DNA of 18,458 bases from Spongiicolonus versatilis (GTDB lineage: Bacteria; Pseudomonadota; Gammaproteobacteria; Arenicellales; Spongiicolonaceae). The position numbers were made by a program, and so were the translations under genes. The notes beneath the pieces were generated by a model that did not search any database, was not told the origin of the DNA, and saw nothing but the letters and a program-made list of their open reading frames with translations. How positions within the stretch are numbered: the stretch's first letter is position 1; every line of letters begins with the position of its first letter. Shown piece by piece: positions 6,179 to 14,353 of the stretch. The DNA lies in contig JAPYMU010000196.1 in assembly GCA_028286165.1 (NCBI GenBank), positions 1 through 18,458 on the forward strand, read 5' to 3'.

Positions 6179-7027
6179 CTACGGCTTCTCGCCGCGCGCC
6201 AGCCGCTGGTTGATGTCTTCTATCACCTGCGGCAGGTCGTTCAAGTCGTCCACCACGTAGTGCGCCCCGGCGCGGCGCAAAATTTCGCGGGTGGCTTTGA
6301 TGCGGCGTTCCATTTCCGCGGCCGGTAATTGTTCGGCCTCGGCCAGCGAGTTGATGTTCATGTAGTTGCTGTAGCGCGCCACGCCCACGCCCCAGCAGCC
6401 GGCCTCCAGCGCTTCGCCGACGCCGGAGACGGTGTCGTCCACTTTCACCACCGCCTGCACCGGGTGCACGTCCATTAAATCCATGTTGCGGAACACCATG
6501 AAAGGCTTGGGGCGGGCGCCGTTCACCACTTCGTCGCCGGCCACCGAGGCGTCCGGGGCATAGCCCTGTTCTTTTGCATCCGCTTCCAGAATGTCCACCA
6601 TGGAGCGGACAAAGCCGGTGGAACTGCCGATTTTAATTCCGCCGCCCTGCAATTTCTGCGTCACTTCGGCGACCCCCGGCAGCAGCGTGGTGTAGTCGCG
6701 CAGGCAGTCCAACTGCATGGGCACAAAGTCGGCGAACATTTTTTCCACCTCTGCCGCGCCCGGCTCGGCGCCGTGCTTTTCCTTCCAGCGCGCGCGTATC
6801 TGCGGCGCCTCGGTGAGCGCCTTGATGTGCAAATCCTTGCGCAGGCCCATGGGGCCGCGCGCCTCCTCCATGCTGATGGGGACGCCGTGTTTTTTGAACA
6901 CTTCCACGAACACCACGGCCGGCGCAATCACATATGCGTCGGCGGTGGTGCCGCTCCAGTCCAGCACCAGGCCCTTGACCCGGCCGCGGTAGGTGCGGGT
7001 GTAGGTGTAGTCGCTGCGAAATGACAT
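6179..7027 (-). CDS. phnX: Phosphonoacetaldehyde hydrolase (phosphonatase)
   Basis: This enzyme cleaves the C-P bond of phosphonoacetaldehyde to acetaldehyde and phosphate, the second step of 2-aminoethylphosphonate use. The 282-residue product is a HAD-superfamily enzyme. The nucleophile motif is DWSGTTAD, with Asp23. The cap-domain lysine that forms the Schiff base is Lys64, in PMGLRKDLHI. Further motifs are KIGSSTGFVRSMVDI, GARPKPFM and KVDDTVSGVGEA, then a C-terminal end with GAHYVVDDL. The D+2 position is Ser25, where family members usually have Ala. The ATG at 7025-7027 has GGAGG seven bases upstream, the clearest ribosome binding site of the minus-strand cluster. It follows phnW after 32 bases and is the last gene of the run; its stop nearly touches that of metZ. 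Confident family call. Confidence 0.92.
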   Translation of the reverse strand: MSFRSDYTYTRTYRGRVKGLVLDWSGTTADAYVIAPAVVFVEVFKKHGVPISMEEARGPMGLRKDLHIKALTEAPQIRARWKEKHGAEPGAAEVEKMFADFVPMQLDCLRDYTTLLPGVAEVTQKLQGGGIKIGSSTGFVRSMVDILEADAKEQGYAPDASVAGDEVVNGARPKPFMVFRNMDLMDVHPVQAVVKVDDTVSGVGEALEAGCWGVGVARYSNYMNINSLAEAEQLPAAEMERRIKATREILRRAGAHYVVDDLNDLPQVIEDINQRLARGEKP

Positions 7028-7034
7028 GGAAAAA

Positions 7035-7039
7035 CCTCC
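7035..7039 (-). promoter_or_regulatory. Strong Shine-Dalgarno of phnX
   Basis: GGAGG with a seven-base spacer precedes the phnX ATG. Upstream genes of the same run mostly lack a recognisable site and instead overlap, so phnX translation is probably independent rather than coupled. Confidence 0.7.
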
Positions 7040-7059
7040 GGTTGAAAGTTGCAGGCTGG

Positions 7060-8220
7060 CTAAGTTGCAGCGGGTGCGCAGTCGTCCACGCCCAATTGCA
7101 AGAGAACCTCATCCACCGCGGCCAGCGCGGCGCCGATCACCGCGCGGTCCACGCGCCCGATGCAGCCGATGCGGAAAGTGTCGGCGGCGGTCAGTTTGCC
7201 GGGATAAATCAGGAAGCCGCGTTCACCGAGGGCGGCGTAAAATTTTGGAAAATTAAAATTGGCATGCGCCGGCGCGAGGAATGTCACAATCACCGGCGCC
7301 TGGTGTTCGTCGGCCAGCAGCGTCGCAAAACCGCGCGCCCGCATGCCGCTGACCAGCGCGCTGCAGTTGTCGCGGTAGCGCGCGCCGCGGCCGGCCACGC
7401 CGCCTTCGGCGTCCAACTCATCCAGCGCGCGGTGCAGCGCGGCAACGGTGTGGGTGGGCGGCGTGAACCGCCACTGGCCCCCGGCCTCCATGGCGCGCCA
7501 CTGGTCGTGCAAGTCCAGACTCAGCGCGCCGCACTTGCCCGCGCATTGTGCAAGTTCGCCGCGGCGGGCGATGCAAAAACCGAGTCCGGGCACGCCCTCA
7601 AGGCACTTGTTGGCCGAGGCCGCCACGGCGGTAAACGGCGCGGTTTTTGCGCACAGCGGCAGCGCGCCGAAGGTGCTCATCGCGTCCACCAGCAATTTTT
7701 TGCCGTGGCGCGCGCAGCAGGCGGCGATTGCGGCCAGCGGGTTGAGCACGCCGGAAGTGGTTTCGCAGTGCACCACGGCGACGTGGGTGAGGGCGCCGTC
7801 AGCGGCCAGCCGCCGGTCAACTTCGGCCGCGTCCACCGGCCGGTCTTCGCGCCATTCCATGGCCGCAAACGCAATTCCCTGCCGCGCGCAAACCGCCGCC
7901 ATGCGCCTGCCGTAGGCGCCGTTCACCAGCAGCAGAATCTTTTCGCCCCCACCGACAAAAGTGCCGAGCATCGCCTCCACCGTGAACGTTCCGCTGCCCT
8001 GCAGCGGCACGCAGGTGCAACCATCACCGCCGGCCAGCGCGCACAGGCGGCGGCGGATGCCGGCGTTCATGGCAATGAAGCGCGCGTCGCGTGAACCGTA
8101 GTCATGCAGCATCGCCGCTTTAACCGTGGGCGACGTGGTTAAGGGCCCCGGCGTCAGCAGCCACGGGTCGCCGCTCGGCGACAACTGCGGCGCCTTTGTC
8201 TGCGGCATGGCTGCGCGCAT
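7060..8220 (-). CDS. phnW: 2-aminoethylphosphonate--pyruvate transaminase
   Basis: This cytoplasmic PLP enzyme moves the amino group of 2-aminoethylphosphonate to pyruvate, giving phosphonoacetaldehyde and alanine. The 386-residue product shows LLTPGPLTTSPTV near the N-terminus, GSRDARF, the QGSGTFTVEAML cofactor-binding stretch, HCETTSGVLNP, LLVDAMSTFGALP with Asp179, and the PLP lysine at 205 in ASANKCLEGVPGLGF. The C-terminal domain has GFLIYPGKLT and FRIGCIGRV. It is about 15-20 residues longer than usual at the N-terminus. The ATG at 8218-8220 overlaps the DUF1289 stop as TGATG, implying translational coupling; an in-frame ATG four codons later (MPQTK) is the alternative. The product feeds PhnX, encoded next. 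Confidence 0.93.
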   Translation of the reverse strand: MRAAMPQTKAPQLSPSGDPWLLTPGPLTTSPTVKAAMLHDYGSRDARFIAMNAGIRRRLCALAGGDGCTCVPLQGSGTFTVEAMLGTFVGGGEKILLLVNGAYGRRMAAVCARQGIAFAAMEWREDRPVDAAEVDRRLAADGALTHVAVVHCETTSGVLNPLAAIAACCARHGKKLLVDAMSTFGALPLCAKTAPFTAVAASANKCLEGVPGLGFCIARRGELAQCAGKCGALSLDLHDQWRAMEAGGQWRFTPPTHTVAALHRALDELDAEGGVAGRGARYRDNCSALVSGMRARGFATLLADEHQAPVIVTFLAPAHANFNFPKFYAALGERGFLIYPGKLTAADTFRIGCIGRVDRAVIGAALAAVDEVLLQLGVDDCAPAAT

Positions 8221-8471
8221 CAGGCGGCGCTGCTGTTCATGCGGCGGCGCTCGGCGCGCTTGAGGACGGCGCGGCGCTCGTTGTCGTCGTAGTAGAACCA
8301 GCCGGAAATTTCGTCGTCGCGGCGGTGGCAGCCGATGCAGGTTTCACCGTCGTCGCCGAAGCGGCACACGCCGATGCACGGCGACGGCACCTCGCCCATC
8401 ATCCGGCGGTAGGCCTCGAGTTTTTTGCGCGCCACGCCGGGCCGCGCCGCGCTGCGTTTTCTTTGCCGCAT
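8220..8471 (-). CDS. DUF1289 cysteine-cluster protein
   Basis: This is a small 83-residue protein of unknown function. It carries the DUF1289 signature SPCIGVCRFGDDGETCIGCHR: four cysteines in a C-x3-C-x8-C-x2-C arrangement, suggesting a metal or Fe-S site, followed by a DEI..W segment and an ERRAVL helix. The N-terminus is strongly basic (MRQRKRSAARP). I chose the ATG at 8469-8471, four bases after the HMG-CoA lyase stop; the frame extends to 8519, but that would overlap the lyase by 44 bases and add a proline-rich tail. The end overlaps the phnW start. DUF1289 genes are often appended to metabolic operons in proteobacteria; no role in leucine or phosphonate metabolism can be read from sequence. 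Confidence 0.85.
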   Translation of the reverse strand: MRQRKRSAARPGVARKKLEAYRRMMGEVPSPCIGVCRFGDDGETCIGCHRRDDEISGWFYYDDNERRAVLKRAERRRMNSSAA

Positions 8472-8475
8472 GATT

Positions 8476-9396
8476 TCAGGTTTGCACTGTGCCGGCATGG
8501 GTGGGGGCGGCCATGGCATGCGCGGTGCGCGAGGCCGGCGCCCGTTTCAACAGGCGCGACACATGCCACGCCGTGTCCACCAGCGGGTGAAGGTCAACGC
8601 CGGTTGCAACGTCCATGCCGTGCAGCATGTATACCACATCCTCGGTGGCCGCATTGCCGGCCGCGCCCGGCGCAAACGGGCAGCCGCCGAGTCCGGCCAC
8701 CGCGCTGTCCACTGTGGCCACGCCGGCCTCCAGTGCGGCGCGGATGTTGACCAGCGCCTGGCCGCGGGTGTCGTGGAAATGCACCGCCAGTTGACTCGCG
8801 TCCACCATTTTGGCCGCCGCGTACACCGCTTCCTGCACCACCGGCACCGTTCCAACGCCGATGGTGTCGCCCAGGGAAACCTCGCCGCAGCCGATGTCAA
8901 CCAGACGGGCGGCCAAGTCGGCGACCGTGGCGGTTTTGACCCCGCCTTCGTAAGGGCAGCCGGCGATGCAGGAAATGTAACCGCGCACCGCGGCGCCGTT
9001 GTCATGCGCGGCGCGCGCCACTTGGGTGAAACGTTGAATGCTTTCGGCGATGGAGCAGTTGATGTTTTTTTGCGAAAAAGTTTCCGAGGCCGCGGCGAAC
9101 ACGGCGACTTCCCCGACTCCCGCGCGCAGCGCGTCTTCCAGCCCGCGCATGTTCGGCACTAATGCGCTGAAGCGCGCGCTGTTGTTTTTAAGCCGCGCAA
9201 ACACCTCGGCGCTGCCGGCCATCTGCGGCACCATTTTTTCGGCGACAAAACTGCCGGCCTCAATGCGGCGCAAACCGCAGCCGGCGAGCCGCATGGCCAG
9301 GTCGGCGCGCTGTGCCGGGGTGAGGACGGTTTTTTCATTCTGCAAACCGTCGCGCGGGCCCACTTCAACAATGTTCACGCGCCGGGGAATGTTCAC
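8476..9396 (-). CDS. liuE: Hydroxymethylglutaryl-CoA lyase
   Basis: The enzyme splits HMG-CoA into acetyl-CoA and acetoacetate, the last step of leucine/isovalerate breakdown. The 306-residue TIM-barrel protein has the catalytic opening VEVGPRDGLQNE, the metal-binding HFHDTRGQALVN, and the active-site cysteine loop GLGGCPFAPGAAGNAATED. I chose the GTG at 9394-9396, which overlaps the liuD stop as GTGA and places the protein start right before the conserved VNIVEVGPRDG; the frame stays open to 9459 inside liuD, but those codons are out-of-frame liuD sequence. Its place after the carboxylase alpha subunit matches the liuABCDE order. Confident. The name mvaB is also used for this enzyme. Confidence 0.95.
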   Translation of the reverse strand: MNIPRRVNIVEVGPRDGLQNEKTVLTPAQRADLAMRLAGCGLRRIEAGSFVAEKMVPQMAGSAEVFARLKNNSARFSALVPNMRGLEDALRAGVGEVAVFAAASETFSQKNINCSIAESIQRFTQVARAAHDNGAAVRGYISCIAGCPYEGGVKTATVADLAARLVDIGCGEVSLGDTIGVGTVPVVQEAVYAAAKMVDASQLAVHFHDTRGQALVNIRAALEAGVATVDSAVAGLGGCPFAPGAAGNAATEDVVYMLHGMDVATGVDLHPLVDTAWHVSRLLKRAPASRTAHAMAAPTHAGTVQT

Positions 9397-11375
9397 GGGG
9401 CATCCGCCTCCACTGCGGCAAGTTCGGCGCCCTCGCTGACGCTGTCGCCTTCTTTGCATTGCAGGCCGGTGACGGCGCCCCGGCGCGGCGAGCGGATGGT
9501 GTGCTCCATCTTCATCGCCTCCAGCACCAGCAGCGCGTCGCCCTGGTCCACCATGTCGCCGGCTTTAACCATCACCCGCACAACCCGCCCCGGCATGGGC
9601 GCAAACAGGCCGCCGCCGGCAGCCGTTTCGTCCACCGCCTCAGCGCCGGCGTCCGCCAGTTGCACGGTTTGACGGTGGCCATCGGTGAACACGTCCAACA
9701 CTCCGCCATGGCGCAGCACCAGCGCATCGGCCGGCGCGCCGTCCACCACCGCGTGCACCGTTTCACCGTCGCGCCCGGCATGTTCCACGTCGGATTCGCC
9801 GTCCGCCGTCACCACTTGCATGCGCGCCGCATCGCCGTTGACCGTGACAGTGAACCGCGTGCCATCGTCACCGCGCAACTCAAAGCACTGCGACGGCGCC
9901 TGGTTTAACCGCCAGCCCGGGCAACCGGTCCACACCGAAGCCGGCGCATCCGCTTCGGGCAGGGCGAGAAACACCGCCGCCATCACCCGCGCCCGCGCGG
10001 CCTGCATTTTGTCGGCCGCAGTGAAGGCATCGCCGCTGCGCGCGATAAAATTGGTGTCCACTTTGCCGTCCGCAAACTGCGGCGAGCGCAAAACGCGGTG
10101 CAGAAACCCCGTATTGGTGCGCACGCCGGTGACCGCGGTTTGCACCAAGGCGCGCGCCAAAGCGTCCACGGCGGCGGCGCGGGTTGCACCGTGGGCGATG
10201 ATTTTTGCCAGCAGCGAATCGTAATGTTCACTCACCGCATCGCCGCGGTCCACGCCGCGGTCCACGCGCAGGTTTTGGGATTCCGCCGGCCAGCGCGCCG
10301 CCGTCACCACGCCCGGCGCGGGCGCAAAATCGCGACCCGGATCCTCGGCATAAACCCGCGCTTCCACCGCGCAGCCTTCCATGCGCAACTGTGCCGCGCC
10401 CGGCGGCAGCGGTTCACCGGCGGCGATTCGCAACTGCCATTCCACCAGGTCGCAGCCGGTCACCATTTCGGTCAGCGCATGCTCCACTTGCAGGCGCGTG
10501 TTCATCTCCATGAAATAAAACGCATCGCCGTCCACCAGAAACTCCACCGTTCCCGCGCCGCAATAATTCACCGCCCGCGCAATGCGCACCGCCGCCGCGC
10601 CCATGGCGGCGCGCATTTGTTCATGCAAAACCGGGCACGGCGCCTCTTCAATGATTTTCTGAAACCGCCGCTGCACCGAGCAGTCGCGCTCAAACAAAGA
10701 AACGCAGCCGCCGTGGCGGTCGGCAAAAACCTGCACCTCCACATGGCGCGGCTGGGCGATAAATTTTTCCAGCAGCACGCGCCGGTCGCCGAAAGCGTTT
10801 TGCGCCTCGCGCCGCGCCGAAGCCAGGGCGGCGGTGAAGTTTTTCTCCTCCCGCACAATTTTCATCCCGCGCCCGCCGCCGCCGGCGCAACTTTTAATTA
10901 AAAGGGGAAAGCCCAATTGCCTGGCAGCGGCGCGCAAAGTTGCATCGTCCTGCGCCGCGCCGCGGTGGCCGGGAAGCGCGGCGGCGCCGGCCTGTTCTGC
11001 AACGGCGGCGGCGGCGCTTTTGTCGCCCATGGCGGCAATGGTTTCGGCCGGCGGACCGATGAAAATAATTTTTTCCCCGGCGCAGGCGCGGGCGAAATCG
11101 GCGTTCTCAGACAGAAAACCGTAGCCCGGATGAACCGCATCACAACGCGCCGCCCGCGCCGCGCCGGTCACGCGTTCAATATTAAGATAACTGTCGGCCG
11201 GTGCGGCGCCGCCGATGTGGTGCGCTTCATCGGCCAGGCGGACATGGCGGGCGCCGCGGTCGGCGTCCGAGAAAACCACCGCGGTTTTCACGCCCAGCCG
11301 CCGGCAGGTGCGAATCACGCGGCAGGCAATTTCGCCTCGGTTGGCGATGAGGATTTTGTGGAACGGCGGTTTCAT
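9393..11375 (-). CDS. liuD: Methylcrotonyl-CoA carboxylase, biotin-containing alpha subunit
   Basis: The alpha subunit carboxylates biotin with ATP and bicarbonate and carries it to the beta subunit for 3-methylcrotonyl-CoA carboxylation. Domains in the 660-residue protein are in order: the biotin carboxylase N-domain (ILIANRGEIACRVIRTC; HPGYGFLSENADFA), the ATP-grasp (LIKSCAGGGGRGMKIV; ERDCSVQRRFQKIIEEAP; MEMNTRLQVEHALTE), the C-domain (VEARVYAEDP), a linker, and the biotinyl domain with EAMKMEH and biotinylated Lys622. All catalytic motifs are present and the length is normal. The ATG at 11373-11375 overlaps the liuC stop as ATGA. The biotin subunits of acetyl-, propionyl-, geranyl- and methylcrotonyl-CoA carboxylases look alike; the assignment rests on the liu neighbours. 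Confidence 0.94.
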   Translation of the reverse strand: MKPPFHKILIANRGEIACRVIRTCRRLGVKTAVVFSDADRGARHVRLADEAHHIGGAAPADSYLNIERVTGAARAARCDAVHPGYGFLSENADFARACAGEKIIFIGPPAETIAAMGDKSAAAAVAEQAGAAALPGHRGAAQDDATLRAAARQLGFPLLIKSCAGGGGRGMKIVREEKNFTAALASARREAQNAFGDRRVLLEKFIAQPRHVEVQVFADRHGGCVSLFERDCSVQRRFQKIIEEAPCPVLHEQMRAAMGAAAVRIARAVNYCGAGTVEFLVDGDAFYFMEMNTRLQVEHALTEMVTGCDLVEWQLRIAAGEPLPPGAAQLRMEGCAVEARVYAEDPGRDFAPAPGVVTAARWPAESQNLRVDRGVDRGDAVSEHYDSLLAKIIAHGATRAAAVDALARALVQTAVTGVRTNTGFLHRVLRSPQFADGKVDTNFIARSGDAFTAADKMQAARARVMAAVFLALPEADAPASVWTGCPGWRLNQAPSQCFELRGDDGTRFTVTVNGDAARMQVVTADGESDVEHAGRDGETVHAVVDGAPADALVLRHGGVLDVFTDGHRQTVQLADAGAEAVDETAAGGGLFAPMPGRVVRVMVKAGDMVDQGDALLVLEAMKMEHTIRSPRRGAVTGLQCKEGDSVSEGAELAAVEADAP

Positions 11376-12157
11376 TTTTTATCCGGCGCCCACGGCGGCC
11401 TGCGTTTGGCAAGAAAAGCGGCGGTGCCCGCGCGCCCCTCACCACCGGCGCGGAGGCGGGCGAGGAGCCGCGCGGTGGCGGCGGTGAGTTCGCCGCCGTG
11501 CCCTGCATTGTCCACTCGGCGCAGCAATTTTTTACATTCGCGCTGCGCCTGCGGGCCGCCGTGCAGCAGTTGTTCACATTGCGCCTGCACCGCGCCGCGC
11601 AGGTTTTCCGCGGCCGTCACCTGGTGCACCAGCCCGATGCGCAAGGCCTCGGCGGCGTCAAAAATCCCGCCGCTGAGAAAATATTTCCCCGCCGCGCGCG
11701 CGCCGATGGCGCGCACCACATGCGGGCTGATGGTGGCCGGAATTAAACCGAGGCGGACTTCAGAAAAACCGAACTTTGCGCCGGCGGCGGCGATGGCGAT
11801 GTCGCAGCAACTGACCAGCCCGGCGCCGCCGCCGAGGGCCGCGCCGTTGACGCAGGCCACGGTTGGTTTGGGAAAACGAAAAAGCGCATCCAGCAAACCG
11901 GCGAGGGCTTCGGCGTCGGCAATATTTTGCCGCTCGTCATAATCGGCGGCGCGTTTCATCCACTGCAAATCGGCGCCGGCGCAAAAACTTTTGCCGGCGC
12001 CGGCCAGCGCCAGCACCCGCACCGCCGCATCGCCGGCCAGTTCGGCCAGCACACCGCGCAACTCGCGGATGAGCGCATCGTCAAAAGCGTTGTGCCGCGC
12101 GGGGCGGTTGAGGGTGACGGTGGCGATGCCGCCGGCGGTGGAAACCAGCGCGCTCAT
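11372..12157 (-). CDS. liuC: Methylglutaconyl-CoA hydratase (enoyl-CoA hydratase family)
   Basis: Hydrates 3-methylglutaconyl-CoA to HMG-CoA between the carboxylase and lyase steps. The 261-residue crotonase-fold protein has TVTLNRPARHNAFD near the N-terminus, the oxyanion-hole stretch SFCAGADLQWMKR, GAALGGGAGLVSCCDIAIA, and FGFSEVRLGLIPATISPHVV. The last two blocks, with SCCD and a proline-rich ISPHVV, resemble LiuC rather than generic fatty-acid hydratases. The ATG at 12155-12157 lies six bases after the liuB stop, and the end overlaps the liuD start, so the three are probably translationally coupled. No key residue appears missing. Confidence 0.92.
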   Translation of the reverse strand: MSALVSTAGGIATVTLNRPARHNAFDDALIRELRGVLAELAGDAAVRVLALAGAGKSFCAGADLQWMKRAADYDERQNIADAEALAGLLDALFRFPKPTVACVNGAALGGGAGLVSCCDIAIAAAGAKFGFSEVRLGLIPATISPHVVRAIGARAAGKYFLSGGIFDAAEALRIGLVHQVTAAENLRGAVQAQCEQLLHGGPQAQRECKKLLRRVDNAGHGGELTAATARLLARLRAGGEGRAGTAAFLAKRRPPWAPDKK

Positions 12158-12163
12158 GCGGGC

Positions 12164-13738
12164 TCACATGCGGAACAGGCCGAAGCGGGTTTCCCGGGCC
12201 GGCGCGTTTTGCGCCGCGCTGAGGGCGAGGCCGAGGACGGTGCGCGTTTGCGCCGGGTCGATGACGCCGTCGTCCCACAGCCGCGCGCTGGCGTAGTAGG
12301 GGTGCCCCTGCGTCTCGTATTGCGCGCGGATGCGCTGTTTGAATTTTTCATCTTCCCCCCCACCCTCACCTTTGCGCACCGTGGACAGCACCGCCGCCGC
12401 CTGTTCGCCGCCCATCACCGAGATGCGCGCGTTGGGCCACATCCACAAAAAGCGCGGGTCGTAGGCGCGGCCGCACATGCCGTAGTTGCCGGCGCCGAAA
12501 CTGCCGCCCATGAGTACGGTGAACTTCGGCACCGCGGCGCAGGCCACCGCGGTGACCAATTTTGCGCCGTCCTTGGCGATGCCGCCGGCCTCGTATTTTT
12601 TGCCCACCATGAAGCCGCTGATGTTTTGCAGAAAAACCAGCGGCGTGCCGCGCGCGGCGCACAACTGAATGAAGTGCGCGCCCTTCAGCGCCGACTCGGA
12701 AAACAAGATTCCGTTGTTGGCCAGGATGCCCACTTCAAAACCGAAGATGCGCGCAAAGCCGCACACCAGGGTGGCGCCGTACAGTTGCTTGAACTCATCC
12801 AACTCGCTGCCGTCCACGATGCGCGCAATCGCCTCGCGCACTTCCCACGGCGCGCGCGGGTCGGCGGGAACCGCGGCGTAAATTTCCCCGGCCGGGTACA
12901 GCGGCTCGCGCACCTCGGCGGCCGGCGGCGGTGGCGGCGGTGAGTTCAGCCGCGCCACGATGCGGCGGGTGATGGCGAGGGCGTGGGCGTCGTCATTGGC
13001 GCAGTGGTCGCTGACGCCGGAGATTCTGGCATGCACCTCGGCGCCGCCCAACTCCTCGGCGCTGACCGTCTCGCCGGTGGCCGCGCGCACCAACGGCGGG
13101 CCGCCGAGGAAAATGGTGCCCTGGTTTTTGACAATCACGCACTCGTCGGACATGGCCGGCACATATGCGCCGCCGGCGGTGCAGGAGCCCATGACCACGG
13201 CGATTTGCGCGATGCCGCGCGCCGACATGTTCGCCTGGTTGAAAAAAATCCGGCCGAAGTGGTCGCGGTCGGGAAACACCTCGTCCTGCAATGGCAAAAA
13301 CGCGCCGCCCGAGTCCACCAGGTAAACGCACGGCAGGCGGTTGGCGGCGGCGATGTCCTGGGCGCGCAAGTGTTTTTTCACCGTCAGCGGGTAGTAGGTG
13401 CCGCCTTTGACGGTGGCGTCGTTGGCCACCACCATCACCTCGCGCCCGCTGACCCGGCCGATGCCGGTGACCAGGCCGGCACAGGGCAGGGCGTCGTCGT
13501 ATACGCCGTGCGCGGCCAACTGCGACAACTCCAGAAACGGCGAGCCGCCATCCAGCAGCCGCGCGATGCGCTCGCGCACCATCAATTTGCCGCGCGCGCG
13601 GTGCTTGTCGCGCGCCGCCTTGCCGCCGCCGGCGGCGATGCGGTCGACGGTGGCGCGCAGGTCGGCGACCAGCGCTGACATTGCGTCAACGTTTTTGCGC
13701 GTGTCCCCGCCGCTGAGGTTGCTGCGCAGCACCGGCAT
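12164..13738 (-). CDS. liuB: Methylcrotonyl-CoA carboxylase, carboxyltransferase beta subunit
   Basis: The beta subunit moves the carboxyl group from biotin to 3-methylcrotonyl-CoA. The 524-residue protein has both carboxyltransferase halves. The N-half has GKLMVRERIARLLD, GRVSGREVMVVANDATVKGG, YLVDSGGAFLPLQDEVFPD and MGSCTAGGAYVPAMSDE. The C-half has VDGSELDEFKQLYGATLVC, NNGILFSESALKGAHFI, FLQNISGFMVGKKYEAGGIAK, GGSFGAGNYGMCGRAYDPRF and ARLWDDGVIDPAQTR. The GxxQ-like and GAFLPLQ elements are typical of MCC. A run of six prolines links the halves. It is about ten residues shorter than usual, mainly in the variable helix after AAAVLSTVRKGEG. The ATG at 13736-13738 follows the upstream stop by 12 bases without a visible ribosome binding site. 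Confidence 0.95.
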   Translation of the reverse strand: MPVLRSNLSGGDTRKNVDAMSALVADLRATVDRIAAGGGKAARDKHRARGKLMVRERIARLLDGGSPFLELSQLAAHGVYDDALPCAGLVTGIGRVSGREVMVVANDATVKGGTYYPLTVKKHLRAQDIAAANRLPCVYLVDSGGAFLPLQDEVFPDRDHFGRIFFNQANMSARGIAQIAVVMGSCTAGGAYVPAMSDECVIVKNQGTIFLGGPPLVRAATGETVSAEELGGAEVHARISGVSDHCANDDAHALAITRRIVARLNSPPPPPPAAEVREPLYPAGEIYAAVPADPRAPWEVREAIARIVDGSELDEFKQLYGATLVCGFARIFGFEVGILANNGILFSESALKGAHFIQLCAARGTPLVFLQNISGFMVGKKYEAGGIAKDGAKLVTAVACAAVPKFTVLMGGSFGAGNYGMCGRAYDPRFLWMWPNARISVMGGEQAAAVLSTVRKGEGGGEDEKFKQRIRAQYETQGHPYYASARLWDDGVIDPAQTRTVLGLALSAAQNAPARETRFGLFRM

Positions 13739-13750
13739 GGCGGCCGCGGC

Positions 13751-14353
13751 CTACCAGCCGCCGCTTTGCAGCCAGCGTTCCACCTGTGGCAGGCGGTCGT
13801 CGCCCCAGAACGCTTCGCCGTCCACAAAAATAAACGGCGAGCCGAAAACCTTGCGCGCGGCGGCGGCCTCGGTTTCGCGCCGCAGCAGGTCTTTGATGCG
13901 CTGGTCCTGCAGCGCGGCGGCGAGTTTTTCCCGCCCGGCACCGGCGGCGGCGCAAACGTCCAGCAGCGTTTCAGTGTCGGCGATGTCTTTGCCCTCGGCG
14001 AAATAGGCGGCGTAAATTTTCCATGCAATTTTTCGCGCCAAGCCGGCGTCGCTCTCGCGCAGCCAGTAGTAGGCGCGGCACGCGGCCACTGTCATGGCCG
14101 GGAATTTTTGCGGCAGGGTGAAGTCGACGCCGTGCAGCCGCGCGGTGCGCGGCAGGTCGCGGCGCATGTATTCATCCACCAGCGGCACTGCGGCCAGCGG
14201 CTTGCGCCCGGTGGTTTTCATCACCGCGCCGAGCAGGAATGGCCGCCAGTTGACGCCGCGGCCATGGCGCGCGGCAATTTCGTCGATGCGCGCGGCGGTG
14301 AAGTAGCCGTAGGGCGACGAGAAGTCAAAATAAAAATCCAGCGGCGCGCTCAT
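13751..14353 (-). CDS. DsbA-fold 2-hydroxychromene-2-carboxylate isomerase / GST-kappa-like protein
   Basis: A 200-residue thioredoxin-fold protein of the HCCA isomerase/GST-kappa family. It opens with a beta strand and FYFDFSSPYGYF, where Ser13 is at the glutathione-activating position. A helical insertion follows (MRRDLPRTARLHGVDF, FPAMTVAACRAYYWL), then the thioredoxin cis-proline region VFGSPFIFVDGEAFWGDDRL near the C-terminus. The family is known from naphthalene degradation (glutathione-dependent isomerisation), but relatives of unknown role are common in acyl-CoA catabolic clusters. The ATG at 14351-14353 overlaps the thiolase stop as ATGA, so it belongs to this operon. The true substrate cannot be read here; it may act on a CoA-linked or aldehyde intermediate, which is inference. 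Confidence 0.85.
   Translation of the reverse strand: MSAPLDFYFDFSSPYGYFTAARIDEIAARHGRGVNWRPFLLGAVMKTTGRKPLAAVPLVDEYMRRDLPRTARLHGVDFTLPQKFPAMTVAACRAYYWLRESDAGLARKIAWKIYAAYFAEGKDIADTETLLDVCAAAGAGREKLAAALQDQRIKDLLRRETEAAAARKVFGSPFIFVDGEAFWGDDRLPQVERWLQSGGW

Noticed and set aside
6100..6260. Bidirectional terminator between the convergent metZ and phnX
   Set aside because: The stops are three bases apart, and I see no hairpin followed by a T run on either strand.
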